Below, in pieces: positions 33,237-45,815 of a stretch of DNA of 64,000 nucleotides (position 1 is its first letter; each line of letters opens with the position of its first letter). Position numbers and translations under genes: made by a program. The DNA is from Orientallactaga sibirica (lineage: Eukaryota; Chordata; Mammalia; Rodentia; Dipodidae): positions 30,389,001 to 30,453,000 of the forward strand of contig JAEOAD010000025.1 in NCBI GenBank assembly GCA_036365145.1. The letters run 5' to 3'. The notes under the pieces were generated by a model. It was not told where the DNA came from. It worked only from the letters and a program-made list of their open reading frames with translations, and did no database searches.

Positions 33237-33895
33237 TTTCTTTATTTATTTTGCCTTTTAAAAAATTTTAAAATTGGCAACTTCCTTAATTGTAGACAAT
33301 ATCCCATGATACTTCCCTCCCACCCCCCACTTTCCCCTTTGAAACTCCACTCTCCATCATATCTCCTCCCCCTCTCATTCAGTCTCTTTTTAAATTTTGC
33401 TGTCATGATCTTTTCCTCCTGTTGTGATGGTCTTGTGTAGGTAAGTTTCAGGCACTGCGAGGTCATGGATATCCAGGCCATTTTGTGTCTGGAGGAGCAC
33501 GTTGTAAGGAGTCCTACTCTTCCTTTGGCTCTTACATTCTTTCCGCCACCACTTCCACAATGGACTCTGAACCTTGGAAGGTGTGTTAGAGATGTTTCAG
33601 TGCTGAGCACTCCTCTGTCCCTTCTCAGCATCTTTTTCTTTGTATTAAGAACATACTTTGTATGGATACATTATGCGTTGGTACCATCTTTTCCATCCTC
33701 CCTGCCCCCATTCCGCTGAGGGCCTTCCTCAGTGGGATTTCTGGTGTTCCCCATGCGGTTGTGGGTTATGAGTTGTAAGAGCAGCAGTCAGTCATTGGAC
33801 AGGGCAATGCCTCTGGGTATGATGTCCCAACCTGTGTCTCTTACAATCTTTCTGCTCCCTCTTCCACCAGTTTATTTCTTAATTTTTTTCTCTGA
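33237..33895 (-). repeat. Younger LINE-1 3' end, minus strand, nested
   Basis: Its reverse complement contains cagcactgaaacatctctaa, ggaaagaatgtaagagcc and a purine-rich 3' UTR, shared with the plus-strand copies at 51.7-52.4 kb and, more loosely, 35.2 and 62.7 kb. A second, similar 3' module (33640-33895) matches 48243-48500. It sits inside an older L1, so it came later. Confidence 0.68.
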
Positions 33896-34966
33896 CTCAT
33901 TAATCATGCAAATGTGTGTGGTTTAATCTTTATGAGTTTATATACATTCTATTGTTTCTATTGCTGATTTTTTATTTTATTTCATTGTACTATGATAGAA
34001 TACAAGAAAATATTTCAGTTTTCCTATATTTGTTAAGACTTACTTTGTGTCCTAATACATGATCCATTTTAAAGAAAGATCCATTGGCTGCAGAGAAGAA
34101 TGTGTATTTTGTAGTTCAGTGTCTGGAAGGGACGTTTTGATGATGTCTCTTAAGTTCATTTGACCTATGATGTCATAAATTCAGCTGCTTCTCTGTTTAC
34201 AATGATCTATTAATTGGTGAAATGGGGTATTAAGCCCCCAATATTATTGTACTGTCGTTTAGTCATTTAGTACGTTTAGTCGTATATGTTTAGAAGTATT
34301 TGTTTCATGGAATTAGATTCATCCATTTGGTGCATGTATGTTTAGAATTGACATAGCTTCTTGAAGGATTTTTTCCTTAATCAGCAAGCAGTAACCTTAT
34401 CTCTTCTAAGTAGCTTTACTTTAAGTATATTTAATCAGATATTAGAAAAGCAGTGTTTATTTCCTAGATCCATTTACCCCATCCCTTCATATAAGGCAGC
34501 ATCCATCTTTTATGGTGAGGTTCATTTATTAGAGATAAAGAAGAGATGGTTCTTGCTTTGATTGAATTGAATCAGTAATCTATCTTTGGTTGCAGGAATT
34601 GATTCCATTAATATTCATACTTATCATTCAAATGTATATGTTAATTCCTATCATTGTGTTGACTTTGTAGTGTTTGCTATTTTCCTATTCCTCTCTTGTT
34701 TAATCACTATCATAGCATAGTTTATTCTTTCATGGGGCCTTATGGATTTGCTTTTCAGTATGAAAGATTCCTCCAAATATCTTCTGTAAACTTGGCTTAG
34801 TAGTAATGAATTCTTTTCACTTATTTTATCATGGAAATTTTTTTTCTTCTTCAAGTATGACAGATTTAGTGGTTATAGTAGTCTGGGTTGACAGTTGGTG
34901 TATTTCAAAGCTTAAAATCATTCCTAACCGTACTGGTTTTGAAATTTTAGGTTAAGAAATCCACTG

Positions 34967-35107
34967 GAGCTGGAGAGATGGCTTAGGTACTTGCCTACAA
35001 AGCCAAAGGACCCAGGTTATATTCCCCAGTACCTATGTAAAGACAGATGCACAAGGTGGTGCATGCATCTGGAGTTCATTTGCAATGGCTAGAGGCCCAG
35101 GGAAGCC

Positions 35108-35150
<43 letters not shown>

Positions 35151-35160
35151 ATAAATAAAA
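34967..35160 (+). repeat. DIP-type SINE
   Basis: The head is gagctggagagatggcttag, with a small deletion after it, a long (TC)n tract at 35108-35146 and a short A-rich tail. Confidence 0.85.
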
Positions 35161-35164
35161 TATA

Positions 35165-35830
35165 TATTTTTTAATCTGCTATTGAGGCATCTCTATCACA
35201 CTAAGGCACAGGGAACATTGCAGAAGTAGTGGTGGAAGGAATATACAGCCAGAGGATGGAAAGGTGATGTATTCTGGACATGAGGTGGCCACTGCATTCA
35301 TACTCTCACAGTGGCTGTCATTATCTATACAATATTGGGCTCACCAACATGTCATCATGTATGATGAAAAAGGTAAAAGAAAGAAAAAAGAAAAGAAGGA
35401 AGAAAAGCAAGCAAGCAAGAAATAAAAAATTAAAGAAAGGGCCATAGAGATGGCGCAGAAGTTAAGGCACTTGCCTACAAAGCTTAATGACCCAGATTTG
35501 ATTCCCCAGAACCCATGTAAAGCCAGATCACAAAGTGACACATGCATCTGGAGTTCATTTCCAGCAGCTAGAGACCCTGGCATACCCATTCATTCTCTCT
35601 CTCTCTCTTTCTCCCTTTGCAAATAAATAAATTAAAACTTAAAAAAAGAAAAAAGGAAGGGAGGGAGGAAGGAATAATGACATCAAAATAGTAAAAAATA
35701 GTAGAGGGATTGATTTGTGGGAAGAAAGGGTTTAGTGGAAGGAGTGTGGGGAGGGAGCACAAGAAGTAATGGTAAGGGAATATGATCAAAATAAATTATG
35801 TACATATATCATTTTTTCAGTAAAATGTTT
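35165..35830 (+). repeat. LINE-1 3' UTR copy
   Basis: Contains gaggcatctctatcacacta, ggaacattgcagaagtagtgg, ggccactgcattcatactct and tatgatcaaaataaattatg. All have partners in the copies at 51.7-52.3 and 62.7-63.2 kb. It is broken by a SINE at 35438. Confidence 0.7.
35438..35645 (+). repeat. DIP-type SINE inside the L1 3' UTR
   Basis: Reads gggccatagagatggcgcag, box B-like atttgattcc, a CT tract and an (AAAT)n tail. Confidence 0.85.
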
Positions 35831-35834
35831 CAAA

Positions 35835-35940
35835 ATATTTTTATTCATTTATTGCAAACAGAGGGCATTACAGACAAGAGAGAATGGGCATGCTAGGACC
35901 TCTTGCACTGAAAATGATACATGCACCATTTTGTGCATAA
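35835..35940 (-). repeat. Partial DIP-type SINE, minus strand
   Basis: Only the 3' part remains: tttattcatttattgcaaac, gagagaatgggcatgctagg, atgcaccattttgtgcat. Confidence 0.6.
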
Positions 35941-36130
35941 ATCTATTCTTCTACTGCTGCTTTCCATCTGCTGTGGCAGAGATATGTGCAGCCTCTGCTG
36001 ATGCTATACTGTTCCCTGCCATCATGAAGCTTGCCCTTGAGACTGCAAGCCAAATTAAAACTCTCCTTCCATCAGCTGCTTTGGGTCAGATTCTTTGTCC
36101 CCGCAATGAGAAGGTAACTGAAACAGGTCA
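35941..36130 (+). repeat. LTR-like repeat, 3' part
   Basis: Contains ctgccatcatgaagcttgcc, gcaagccaaattaaaactct and ccgcaatgagaaggtaactg, the 3' layout of the same repeat as at 46655-47015. Confidence 0.55.
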
Positions 36131-36520
36131 TTGACCAACAACTCAATTGGGGGCAGGGGCCCTGTCCCACCCATGGCACTGAGATTTTCCAGTAGCAACC
36201 TATGACTAGGCACAGCATTCTTTACCCGCGTGGGTACTTCTGTCCAAACTCTCTTTTCAAACATATATAGGCTAATGAAGAAGTAGGCTTCTATAACTTA
36301 TTCATAATGTCTTTAGTCTTGTATATCCCTCCTCCTCCTGACCTGACTTAGACCCTTCCACCCTCCTGTATTCTGTCTCTCTTCTTACATGTTTACTGGC
36401 CTCTCTATTAATCCTTCCTCACCCCTCCTCTCTCCTGGCCTCCTTCTAGCTTTCTGGCCTCTACTGCTACCCCTTACTGCATTTTATATACCGATCTAAA
36501 TATTTAAGTCTATGTTCTGC
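36131..36520. other. Pyrimidine-rich stretch, unrecognised
   Basis: CT-rich from about 36320 to 36480, possibly an antisense L1 3' UTR; not certain. Confidence 0.4.
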
Positions 36521-36850
36521 ATAAGCAAAAGAACATGTGGCATTTGTTTTACTAAGCTCAAGTTATCTCAGTATATTTTCCAGATCCATCTATATTTTTT
36601 CACAGCTGAATAAAACTCCATTGTTTATGTGTACCACACTTTTATTATCCATTCATCAGTTGCTGGGCATCTGGGCTGATTCATTTTCCTAGCCATTGTG
36701 AATAGAGAAACAATAAACATAGCTAAGCAAGTGCCTCTATAGTAAAGTGCAGAATCCTTAGGGTAGTGGTGTAGCTAGGTCATATGGTAGATCTTTTTTG
36801 AGTTTTTTGAAAAACCTCCATACTTATTTCCATCGTGAGTATACTAGTTT
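36521..36850 (-). repeat. Old LINE-1 3' region, minus strand
   Basis: Phrases such as gctgaataaaactccattgt, tatccattcatcagttgctg and ggtcatatggtagatc are the antisense of the end of L1 ORF2. Confidence 0.7.
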
Positions 36851-39026
36851 GCGCTCACCATTTACTGAATTCCCCTTTTGTGTGGGTGATATCAACATGC
36901 TATTCATCTTTGTGTGTCTGTTCTGCTGGGATTCATTCCGGAGTTTGATTTCTTTGAACATACATTCTTTTAAGCTCTTTGTCTGAGACTTCATCTAATT
37001 CACTCACTGAAGGCCATTAGTGGGATTAGTGGTTTGTCTTGGCTTTTCATGTTAATCGTGTCTTCTGTTGGAATTTGTGCACCTGGACCTGGCCATTGAA
37101 CTTGTTTACTTTTTTGAATATTTATCAAAATCACCCTTATTGTTTCAGAGTGAGTGTTTGTTCAAGAGGGACTAGATTGTTGTAGGTTTGTGGTGTTGCT
37201 TTCCTCAGGCAGACAGTTGGTCAGGGCACCAGGCACAATCCCCAGTATTGCCCTGATATCAGAACATTGTCTCTTGGGAGTCTCCAGGAGATGTAAAAAC
37301 AATGACTGTAGTTCCCATCAATGTGATTACACAATTCCAGTTTGAGAGGATGCTGCCCATTATTGTGGGAACGGCATGGTGGCAGGAGCCACTTGTGTCC
37401 AGAGTCAGAAAACATACAGCAAAAACATTCTGGGTGAAATGCAACTGGTTTGCAGAGGGAATGATGTAAGAGTTTGGAGATGAGGGTTAGAGACACCCTA
37501 GAATGCTGTAATCAAAGCTTAGTGGTCCATTCTGGGGGTGGGGGCGTTTGGAAGCCCAGAACTCTCAGAGAAAAGTGGTCAGAAATGGCTGTGCTTATGA
37601 CGCCTCTGATGAGAACTCATTCTATTGAGAATTGAACTCAAGTCATTCGTGGTACATCCTGGCAAAGAATTCACTTATATTCTTCCCAGGCAATGAAAAT
37701 TTGAATGAATCTAAATTGAAAAGTAACAGACTAATTTATTTGGCAGAGGAAACTTCAATTTAGTCTATGTTATAGTTCACTATATTCACTATATAGTTCA
37801 CTGCTTTATAGTAACATTTTGTATAGATCTAAATCTCTCTCTTTCTCCCCACCCTCTCTTTCTCCCTCTACTCTAATATCTATGAACTAGACACATATTA
37901 TATGCTTAATAAATGTTGTTTATGGACAAAGCCTGAAAGTCAATTTATTCAAGATAGAAGGAAATGTCATTTATAGCAAGCAGTTAACTTTCCTTCTTAT
38001 GTCTGTTTGCTTAACTTGGACTGCAGTACCCTCATATCAATGTTAATTTTACCTTCCAAACTGACATTTCTGTTTGACAGAGAAGATGGAAGTAAAATAG
38101 GGTTTGAGGTATTTTACTTTCTTCCTGTCAATCATGTTATTTCATGCCAATAATCCAAGTCAATCAATCGAAGTCTTGCTTTGTCTTTCTGCTCCACGTG
38201 TGGCTTTCAAATGCCTTTTTGGTTGTCACGAGCAATCTCTACAAGACTTGTCTCATCCTAATCCTCAGGCTTCTTTGTGGTTGTGGTACATTAGAGTTGA
38301 CTATAAATTGGTTTAGTCAGTCTATGCACCAGATAGTGAGTTCTGTTTCTCAAACCATTTGAACCCGGCTAGCATTGTGGCTGCCTGAGCCATGGGGGAA
38401 GGCAAGACAGACTCCCTTTGGAAGCTGTTTACTACGAACTACAGATCACCTGGGTCTCTAAAAATCCTAGGGAGCAGATTCAAAAGCCCTTAAACTTTTG
38501 GGATTTTAGTTTAGAGTGAAACAAACTTCTGGTTTGTAAATCCATGATTATTCTCTGTTATATAGAGCTAAAATTAATTCCAATGAAACCTCTTTTGTCA
38601 ACTGATATCAGATCCATGGTAACCCTGCTCTGTGTAACTTGCCATTTTTAATGGTGTGTCATATTTTCCTTTCCGTTTACCATTGAGAAATTGAAGAGGA
38701 GAGAAAGATGGGATGTGCATGCTGGCTCAGACAGCAATCTCATGTGCATGCTCTAGAGTAAGATGAGATCTACAGAAAGAGGTCCAAAGCATTGCTAGTT
38801 TTCTTATGAGAAAATTGTCATTTTATGTCATTTTAAATACTTTCTTTTGAAGCATTAAAGCTGTGTCAATAACTAGACCAAATAGCATAAGAACACAGTG
38901 TCATATTTTCTCCCAATTATTTCTTATTTACTAACCTTGCTTCTGAAAATATAGTAATTGCTATGGGAAAAGAGAAATACCTCATACCTTATGTAGTATT
39001 CACAGTATTAGAAAGCATGCAAGGTA
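36851..39026. other. Unrecognised intergenic stretch
   Basis: 2.2 kb without a recognisable SINE or gene. A short CT-rich run lies at 37835-37870. Confidence 0.6.
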
Positions 39027-39204
39027 GGGCTGGAGAGATGGCTTAGTGGTTAAGGTGCTTGCCTACAAAGCCTAAAGACCCAGGTTTAATTCCTCAGTAC
39101 CCATGTAAGCCAGATGCAAATGGTAGTGCATGCATCTGGAGTTTGTTTGTAGTGGCTAGAGGCTCTGGCCTGTCCATTGTCTCTCTCTCAAAGAAAGAAA
39201 AGAA

Positions 39205-39252
<48 letters not shown>

Positions 39253-39335
39253 AGAAAGAAAGAATAAAGGAAAAGAAGAGAGGAAGAAGAAAAGAAAGGA
39301 AAGGGAAGAAAAGGAAAGGAAAGAAACCATGCAAG
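39027..39335 (+). repeat. DIP-type SINE with expanded (AAAG)n tail
   Basis: The head is gggctggagagatggcttag. The CT tract is short, and the tail has grown into about 140 bases of AAAG/GGAAA units (39190-39330). Confidence 0.9.
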
Positions 39336-39433
39336 GCATATAATAAAACGGAACGATGCTCACATGTCTAAGATTTTAAAAATTATAAAATGGCTACACA
39401 GAAAGAAGTAGCATATTCTGTTCATCAAAAATT

Positions 39434-39745
39434 ATAATGCTTTGGGGCTAAGGAGATGGTTCAGCACTTAAAGGCACTTGTTTGCAAAGCCTGCTACCCA
39501 GATTTGTAATCTGTCACCATGTGTCCACAATACCCACAGAAACCTAGATGCAAAGTGGTGCATGTGTCTGAGAGCCCAATGTGCCTACAGTAATGGGAAA
39601 CAGAGCCAGGAGAATCGGAACTTCATGGGCCAGCTCAATCCGATGTTCTTTTGCAGCCATTTACAGCAGAGTGAGTGGCACACAAACAACTCAAAGTTGT
39701 CCTCTGATCTCCACATGCACATTGTGGCCCGTGCATGCCAATGCG
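39434..39745 (+). repeat. B2-superfamily SINE, long variant
   Basis: The head is ggggctaaggagatggttca. The body differs from the common family: it carries ccagcacccacag-like and gtcctctgatctccacatgc parts, the latter typical of mouse B2/B3 ends. Confidence 0.6.
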
Positions 39746-39747
39746 TG

Positions 39748-39778
<31 letters not shown>
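39743..39778. repeat. GC/AC alternating tract
   Basis: gcgtgcgcgcgc passes into about 13 AC units: strictly alternating purine-pyrimidine, capable of Z-DNA. Confidence 0.95.
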
Positions 39779-39879
39779 TAATTTTTTTAAAAAATGAATT
39801 GTTTTGAGAAAGAAATTACATTTAAGATTGTTTTAAATTTTTATTTAAAGTCACACACTTATTTTTGAGGCAAGCCTTT

Positions 39880-40094
39880 TTTTAAGGTGAGAAAGTGAAA
39901 GTGTGAGGAGAGAGAAAGAATTGGTGCACCAGGGCGTCCAGCCACTGTAATGGAACTCCAGACACGTGCACCACCTAACGCGCATGTGCAACCTTACACA
40001 CTTGCATCTGGCTTACGTGGGACCTGGAGAGTTGAACATGGGTCCTTAGGCTTCACAGGCAAGTACCTTAATTGCAAAGCCATCTCTCCAGCCA
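39880..40094 (-). repeat. DIP-type SINE, minus strand, long variant
   Basis: Reads ttggtgcaccagggcgtcca, gcatgtgcaaccttacacac and ends gccatctctccagcc. Confidence 0.87.
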
Positions 40095-40424
40095 TAAAGT
40101 CATACACTTTTAGCAACCATTTAATATAATCTCACTGTAGCACAGACAGATGTAGACTCATTGTTTTTCCCCAGAGAAATAAATACGTGGTTAAAAATAT
40201 GTGGAAATGATGTCATAACCAAAATTATGCATCATTTACATTAAAAACACTTATGCATGTAATTCGGACTTCTTCCATAAACTTTTATTAGCAACTTTCA
40301 CACATGAATGAAATATAATATGATAACTGTCCTCTCCCATTACCTTATTTTATTCCCTCCTTCATCTCCCTTATTCTCTTTGTTCCAAACCCCTTCTTTC
40401 CAATATTTCTTCTACTTTCATGTC

Positions 40425-40598
40425 TATTTTTGTTTTTGGTTTTGGTTTTGGTTTTTTGATGTAGGATCTCACTCTAGCCCAGGCTGACCTGGAACACACT
40501 ATGACTATGTAGTCTCACCCTGGCCTAGAACTTACGGGAATCCTCCTACCTCTGCCTCCTGAGTGCTGGATTAAAGGTGTGCGCCACCCTGCCCAGCT
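40425..40598 (-). repeat. B1-like SINE, minus strand
   Basis: A TTTTGG repeat tail, gtaggatctcactctagccc, and an end ccaccctgcccagct. A short internal duplication (actatgactatgtag) is present. Confidence 0.88.
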
Positions 40599-41084
40599 GA
40601 TGTCTATTTTTACTTTTTCCTGCCATAACAACATATTGGTGGGTCCTTCGTCATTGTGCAATGCTTGAGCATGTAATGACAGTTTCTGAGAGGCCACTTC
40701 ATGTCTCAAAGAAAGTAATTCTGAATTCTTTAGAAATACTCACAAGCATCTCAAAAGAATGAAGGAAAGATTTGAAATTAGGATCATAAATGATATTTTT
40801 GCCTCTGGCAAATACTAAGTAATCAGACCTGCCTTGAATGAATATGGCAAAATGTACTGCAGTGTCATTCATGTTATGGCAGAAAAACAAGTTTAAATCA
40901 TTTTCTAGTTATCATTAATATTTTTAAATAAGTCTCACATCAATAATTGGAGTTCTTCTAGAAAGTATTGTAGAATTATATAATCATTGTCTGGGAAAAA
41001 TGAAACCTAGTCTCTGGATTTAATGATAATAGAGAAAATAGTATAGATATAAAATTTTTAAATTTAATCTCTGACCTTTTTCCT
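40599..41084. other. Unrecognised stretch
   Basis: A/T-rich, no gene or named repeat. Confidence 0.6.
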
Positions 41085-41235
41085 TTGGGGGTGGGATTTG
41101 AGGTAGGGTCTCACTCTAGTCCAGGCTGACCTGGAACTCACTATGTAGTCTCAGGGTGGCCTTGAACTCATGGCAGTTCTCCTACCTCTACCTCTCAAGT
41201 GCTGGGATTAAAGGTGTGCGCCACCACACCTGGCT
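41085..41235 (-). repeat. B1-like SINE, minus strand
   Basis: Reads gaggtagggtctcactctag, caagtgctgggattaaaggt and ends caccacacctggct. Confidence 0.9.
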
Positions 41236-41506
41236 TTCCTTTTCCATTAAGACACTTCCCTTGGTGAGGGAGTATTAAAATTATTTTATTTCAGTTTGGA
41301 GACCCACTCAGATGAGTAGTTGCCATTAAGGGCAAGAAGGTTAAAAAAATTAGCCCACAAAGAACTCTGCCTCAGTTTTTCTCTGTGCCTTCATGCCATT
41401 TCTACCATCCTTAACTATATCCAACCTCTGTTCTAGGAACACTGTAGCTGGCTTAAAATTCATGATGTGACTATAGGCACAGTTCAGTTCAGTAAAAAGA
41501 CACAAA

Positions 41507-41672
41507 GCCAGGTGTGGTGGTGTAAGCCTTTAATCCCAGCACTCACTCGGGAAGCAGAGGTAGGAGGATGGCCATGAGTTCGAGGCCACCCTGAGACTAC
41601 ATAATGAATTCCAGGTCAGCCTGAGCTAGAGTTAGACCCTACCTCAAAAAACCAAAAAAATAAATAAATAAA
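41507..41672 (+). repeat. B1-like SINE with 13-bp target-site duplication
   Basis: Begins gccaggtgtggtggtgtaag and ends in an (AAAT)n tail. taaaaagacacaa is found at 41493-41505 and again at 41673-41685. Confidence 0.92.
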
Positions 41673-41685
41673 TAAAAAGACACAA

Positions 41686-43904
41686 GTTCAACTTTCAGGT
41701 TTTGCCACTTTTATTCCTACCCTCCCTTCTCTGTTGATTGCCAGTATCCTCCGACCAGATGTTCTTTGCACATGGAAGGTTATCAAACTCTGACACCCTG
41801 ATCATTTTACTCACAGCCATGGTCACATAGTTCTGCACACAGTAAGTGTTTTGTCTGTGAAATAAAACCTCTAAGATGTTTTTGAGCCAATTAACCTTAC
41901 AAACTGCCTTGAAGGTTAAAATACTTCAGAGGGACCAAGGAAGCCAATAAGAAAGGAGTCATCAACATGGAGCATCTTTCTTGTGTTGATTCATTCTTAC
42001 TTCTTTGACTCCATGCTTGTTTTAGACTCCAGCTACCCATAGTCCAAAGTTCTCTGGTCTTCCCGCACAACTTCTGTTCAGCTTCTCACCAATCTTCCCC
42101 TCTACCACTGCTGCCATTGCACTTTCCTGCCCAGGACACCCACCCTCTGGCTGGCTAACTGGCAACCCTCATGGTAGGGCTGAAGTAGGCAGGGCTAAAT
42201 CCTGTCAGCCTGGAGATAAGCAAAAACTAATATAGTTTAGAGATATAGTTTGCTACTGGTCTAAAAGTATTTTAAAATATCTGACTTACTATTAGATTCA
42301 CTGCAGATGCTTCTGAAAAATTACAAGTTGTTCTAATTAAGTTAATCTTGGGAGGATAGTGTATGTGTGTGTTTAAATTCCCAAAGCAATGCAGATAGAA
42401 ATGAATAGTTGGTGTGTCCCTTACACAATTTTTCCAGAATCTTAATCTTAGAAGAGTTTTTGACAAGAGCTCAAAAGCAAATAATTCAAGACTAGCTGAG
42501 TCATGAACTTTGGATTCCCAGCTCTTGTTAACAAAGATGATATTGTTACCTAAAAACTAAATAGGCTGTCATAAGTATATGTTTAGCCAGATGGAAAGTA
42601 CTCCTCTTCCCTATAGAAGTTGTGGAGTACAGAGACAAGAAACAGGACATTTCTTGGGAAACAGCTGCGAGGCCTACTCAGATGGTTGTATGGCAGAGTT
42701 AGTTCCTTGGAGGTTGTGTCACATGAGGCAAATGAAAGAAGAACGTGACAGGAATATTTGGAAAGTAAATTCTCATATATACTTATTCATATATTACCTG
42801 TAAAATGAATTTGAACTGACTAAATGCATTAAACACGAAACTTATTCTGATTTTTATTTTGTATTTAATAATTCAGTAGAAATGTCAGGATCTGAATGAC
42901 CAAGGTTGGTAGTAGGAACCTCATCATCTATGATGCTGAAGTTGCCCACCAGAGCTGGTTAAAAATATGTTGACAACGTTTTCCAAAGATTGAAATTTCA
43001 TTGAGACTTGTACTTCTGGCTATAAGAAACTGGCTTGCAATATATCAGTTCTTCTATCATGCACAAGTAGAAAACCTGAATAAAATACAAAAATAAATTA
43101 ATTTGAAAGTTACCTAAGTGCCTAGGACTCAGGGCTCAGGATCTCAAGAGAAGCTTAAGGAGAGTTCAATAGTCTACATTTTTCTGCTTGAGAAATTTGC
43201 TCAGTCATAAGTGGCATAAATGGAAAAAAATGAAAAGATGAAGAGAAAGTGGCTGCTGAAGAAAGGAGATCAAGTAAAGGTTTCAATAACTTTGCAAAAC
43301 CCAAAATAGGAAAGTTGGAGTTGAAGGCTAGCCATGGTAGAATAATCTCGAAAATAGCAAGACTTCAACTGACTTTGAAGAAATAAGTATGGCCAATTTG
43401 TAACTCTTCATCCCTTGTTGGATTAAAGTGATTGTCTCCTCTTTTACTGTCTACCACAAGCTAAAGAAAATTCCAGAAGTAGCTATCATAGATATTTGCA
43501 GAACCATCATTAGCACAAAAAACTACACCTAGGTATGCCATAGTAAGATGGCTAAAAAACAGAGATAATCCTAAACCCCATTAATGTTAAAGCAGATACA
43601 TTATGTGAAAGCACAACAATAACACTACTGACTTTCCAACAGGAATGATGAAATCTAGAAGACAATTAAAATGTACTGGTAATGTGCTAAAGCAAATACC
43701 TGCAACCAGAATCCTTTACACTACAGGGAGTAAAATACAGGAAAGAAGGTTCAAGGCCAGTGAATGCAGTTCCCTCTCATGTATCATTTAAAACACCACT
43801 TGAGGTAAATTATAGAAATACATGTGAAAGGGAAATATATTCATGACTTTTGAATAGACAAGTATTCCTCAAACAAGAATGTTCCAAATCAAAAAGGAAG
43901 CAAT
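41686..43904. other. Unrecognised intergenic stretch
   Basis: 2.2 kb without a SINE. Short open frames (for example 42579-42803) show no features. I see no gene. Confidence 0.6.
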
Positions 43905-44118
43905 GGGGCTGGGGAGATTGCTCAACGGTTAAGGTACTTGCTTGCAAAGCCTAATCACCTGAGTTTGATTCCCCAGTACCCACATAAAGCCAGATGTGCA
44001 AAGTGGTACATGCATTGGGAGAACATTTACAGTGACTGGAGGTCCTAGACTGCTTATTTTCTCTGTCTCTCTTCTATCTCTCTCTTCTTGCAAATAAATA
44101 AATAAAAATATTTTTAAA
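43905..44118 (+). repeat. DIP-type SINE
   Basis: The head is ggggctggggagattgctca, with box B-like gtttgattcc and an (AAAT)n tail at 44090-44110. Confidence 0.85.
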
Positions 44119-44515
44119 AGGAGGCAATTGGCTAATTGCATAAATTAAACTTAAGAATTTTTGCATCAAAAACACTATTTAGATAGTGAAAGGATAGCCA
44201 CAAAGGTGGAGATATTTGTAATTAATCATATATAGAAAACATAAGGAATTCTTAGAATTTAATGAGAGCATTAGCTTAGTATGGATTTAATTTTCCCTTA
44301 AGAATAAATTATAGTGGCTAATCAGCGGCCAGTCCTCTCATGAAATGCCCTGGTAGTCAACATTGAACTACAAATGAAGGCTCAATCATACATCAACTAC
44401 CACCCACCAGAATCTCATATATAAAAGTTAGGGGGTAGGGTATCAGTTATTGAAAAGATAGCAAGTGATGAAAAATGGTGCAGCTGGTGGGAATGCAAAC
44501 TATTTGATAGTGTAG
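44119..44515 (+). repeat. Old LINE-1 ORF2 3' fragment
   Basis: Plus-strand phrases resembling the end of ORF2: taaacttaagaatttttgca, ctacaaatgaaggctcaatc, gcagctggtgggaatgcaaa. No open frame. Confidence 0.6.
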
Positions 44516-45729
44516 GTGATGCTGCTGGTGCTGTCCTATGTCTTCTCAACATCTGCTACTTCCTTGCTCTCTAGCCTGACTTTTAGGCCTCCTTGTTTTG
44601 TTTGGCCTGTATGAGACAGTCCAAGAAAGCTGGGGAGTTTGTAACCCTAGGATGTTGCCTTCATCAACGACTGACGAAGTTCATATGGCAATACCCCAAC
44701 ACTTCACCCTTCACTTGGGGTCATCTTTACTATGCTTATCCCAATTTCCTACTGGGATTTAGTCTCAGGCACCTGCAGCAAGAATCTAAGAACAATAAAG
44801 TGATTTCAGATTCACCTCTTTCCAGGGCCTGGGGAGTTTTATTGATCTTGGGCTAATTCTGATGCTAAATTTTAGGCATAACAATCCTGTACCATAGAGA
44901 TAGTATTGGTTCAGGCTTCATATCCACATGTGGCACAGGCCCGGTAGGGGAGGGGCATAATTTTCTCACATATAACTTGTTTCCCTCCTAGACAAACAGT
45001 TTTCTTTTGTTTGTTTTCCTGGAGTAGTGCATAAAGTTTTTCAGATCTTATTTAATTTGGAAAGCTAATGATTTTATACAGAGATTCATTTATATCCTCA
45101 TTCAGGCTAAACTCCTATCTTTGGTTATCTGCCCCTGGCCATTAGAGCTGGTGTCTGATGATCTCAAACACATCTGGGCAGAGGCTTTGTCTCTTGATTA
45201 CTGTTTTGACTTTGGTCTCTCTTGTTTTTGCCACATAGACATTCTCCTTTCCTTTCTGAGCTCAGTTATTACAGTTGGCCCTTATCTTCTTAGCACTACT
45301 TCTATGAGCCAAAGGTGGCCTGTCAGAGATGGTTTACCTTGACAGGGGAGCATACCCAGTCTGCAAGAAAGCTGAGAATCAATACCCTCCTCATTTCTGC
45401 CCAAGGAATCTCCCAAAGATAAGCATTTGGTAGAGAAAAACCAAAATCTACCCCTCAGTTGGGATAATCCAGGCATTATCCATTAAGCACCAATTGCCCA
45501 CACTGATAATTCATATACTTCTTAATGGGATCCTTTCATTTCCTTGTCTCCACTTCACTACTGTTACTTCCTAGAATCCCTGCATAAGTAACATATTGAG
45601 ATTAAAATCTTTGATTCGGGCTTCTGAGGCATAGGTAAGACCCCATGCAAAGCAAATCATATGTATAGCTGTGACCTAGAAATTTCTCTACGGAGTGTGT
45701 GTATGTATGTATGAGAGAGAATATAAACA
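44516..45729. other. Unrecognised stretch, possibly part LTR-derived
   Basis: The part at about 44560-44860 has a compact end with agaacaataaagtgatttca, like an LTR poly(A) region, but I cannot name it. The rest shows nothing. Confidence 0.4.
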
Positions 45730-45815
45730 AATGTATGCTAAGTAAAATATACACAAATATTTGTAGGAGCATATTCATAATGTACCATGCTGGAAACAAC
45801 CCAAATGTCTGTTGT
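45730..45815 (+). repeat. Old LINE-1 fragment
   Basis: Contains gcatattcataatgtaccat and ctggaaacaacccaaatgtc, a standard phrase near the end of L1 ORF2. Confidence 0.6.

Larger units (their letters stand above)
32438..34960 (-). repeat. Old LINE-1, minus strand, with nested insertions
   Basis: Antisense L1 ORF2 phrases appear in order: agtgctataaatttccctct and tatcccatagggtttgaaat, then after 33895 gcagagaagaatgtgtattt, gtattaagcccccaatatta and tttagaattgacatagcttc. The element is broken by a DIP-type SINE and a younger L1 3' end. No coding potential remains. Confidence 0.75.

Noticed and set aside
33242..33631. 129-codon antisense frame
   Set aside because: It lies in an L1 3' UTR copy; the other copies of this UTR do not keep the frame.
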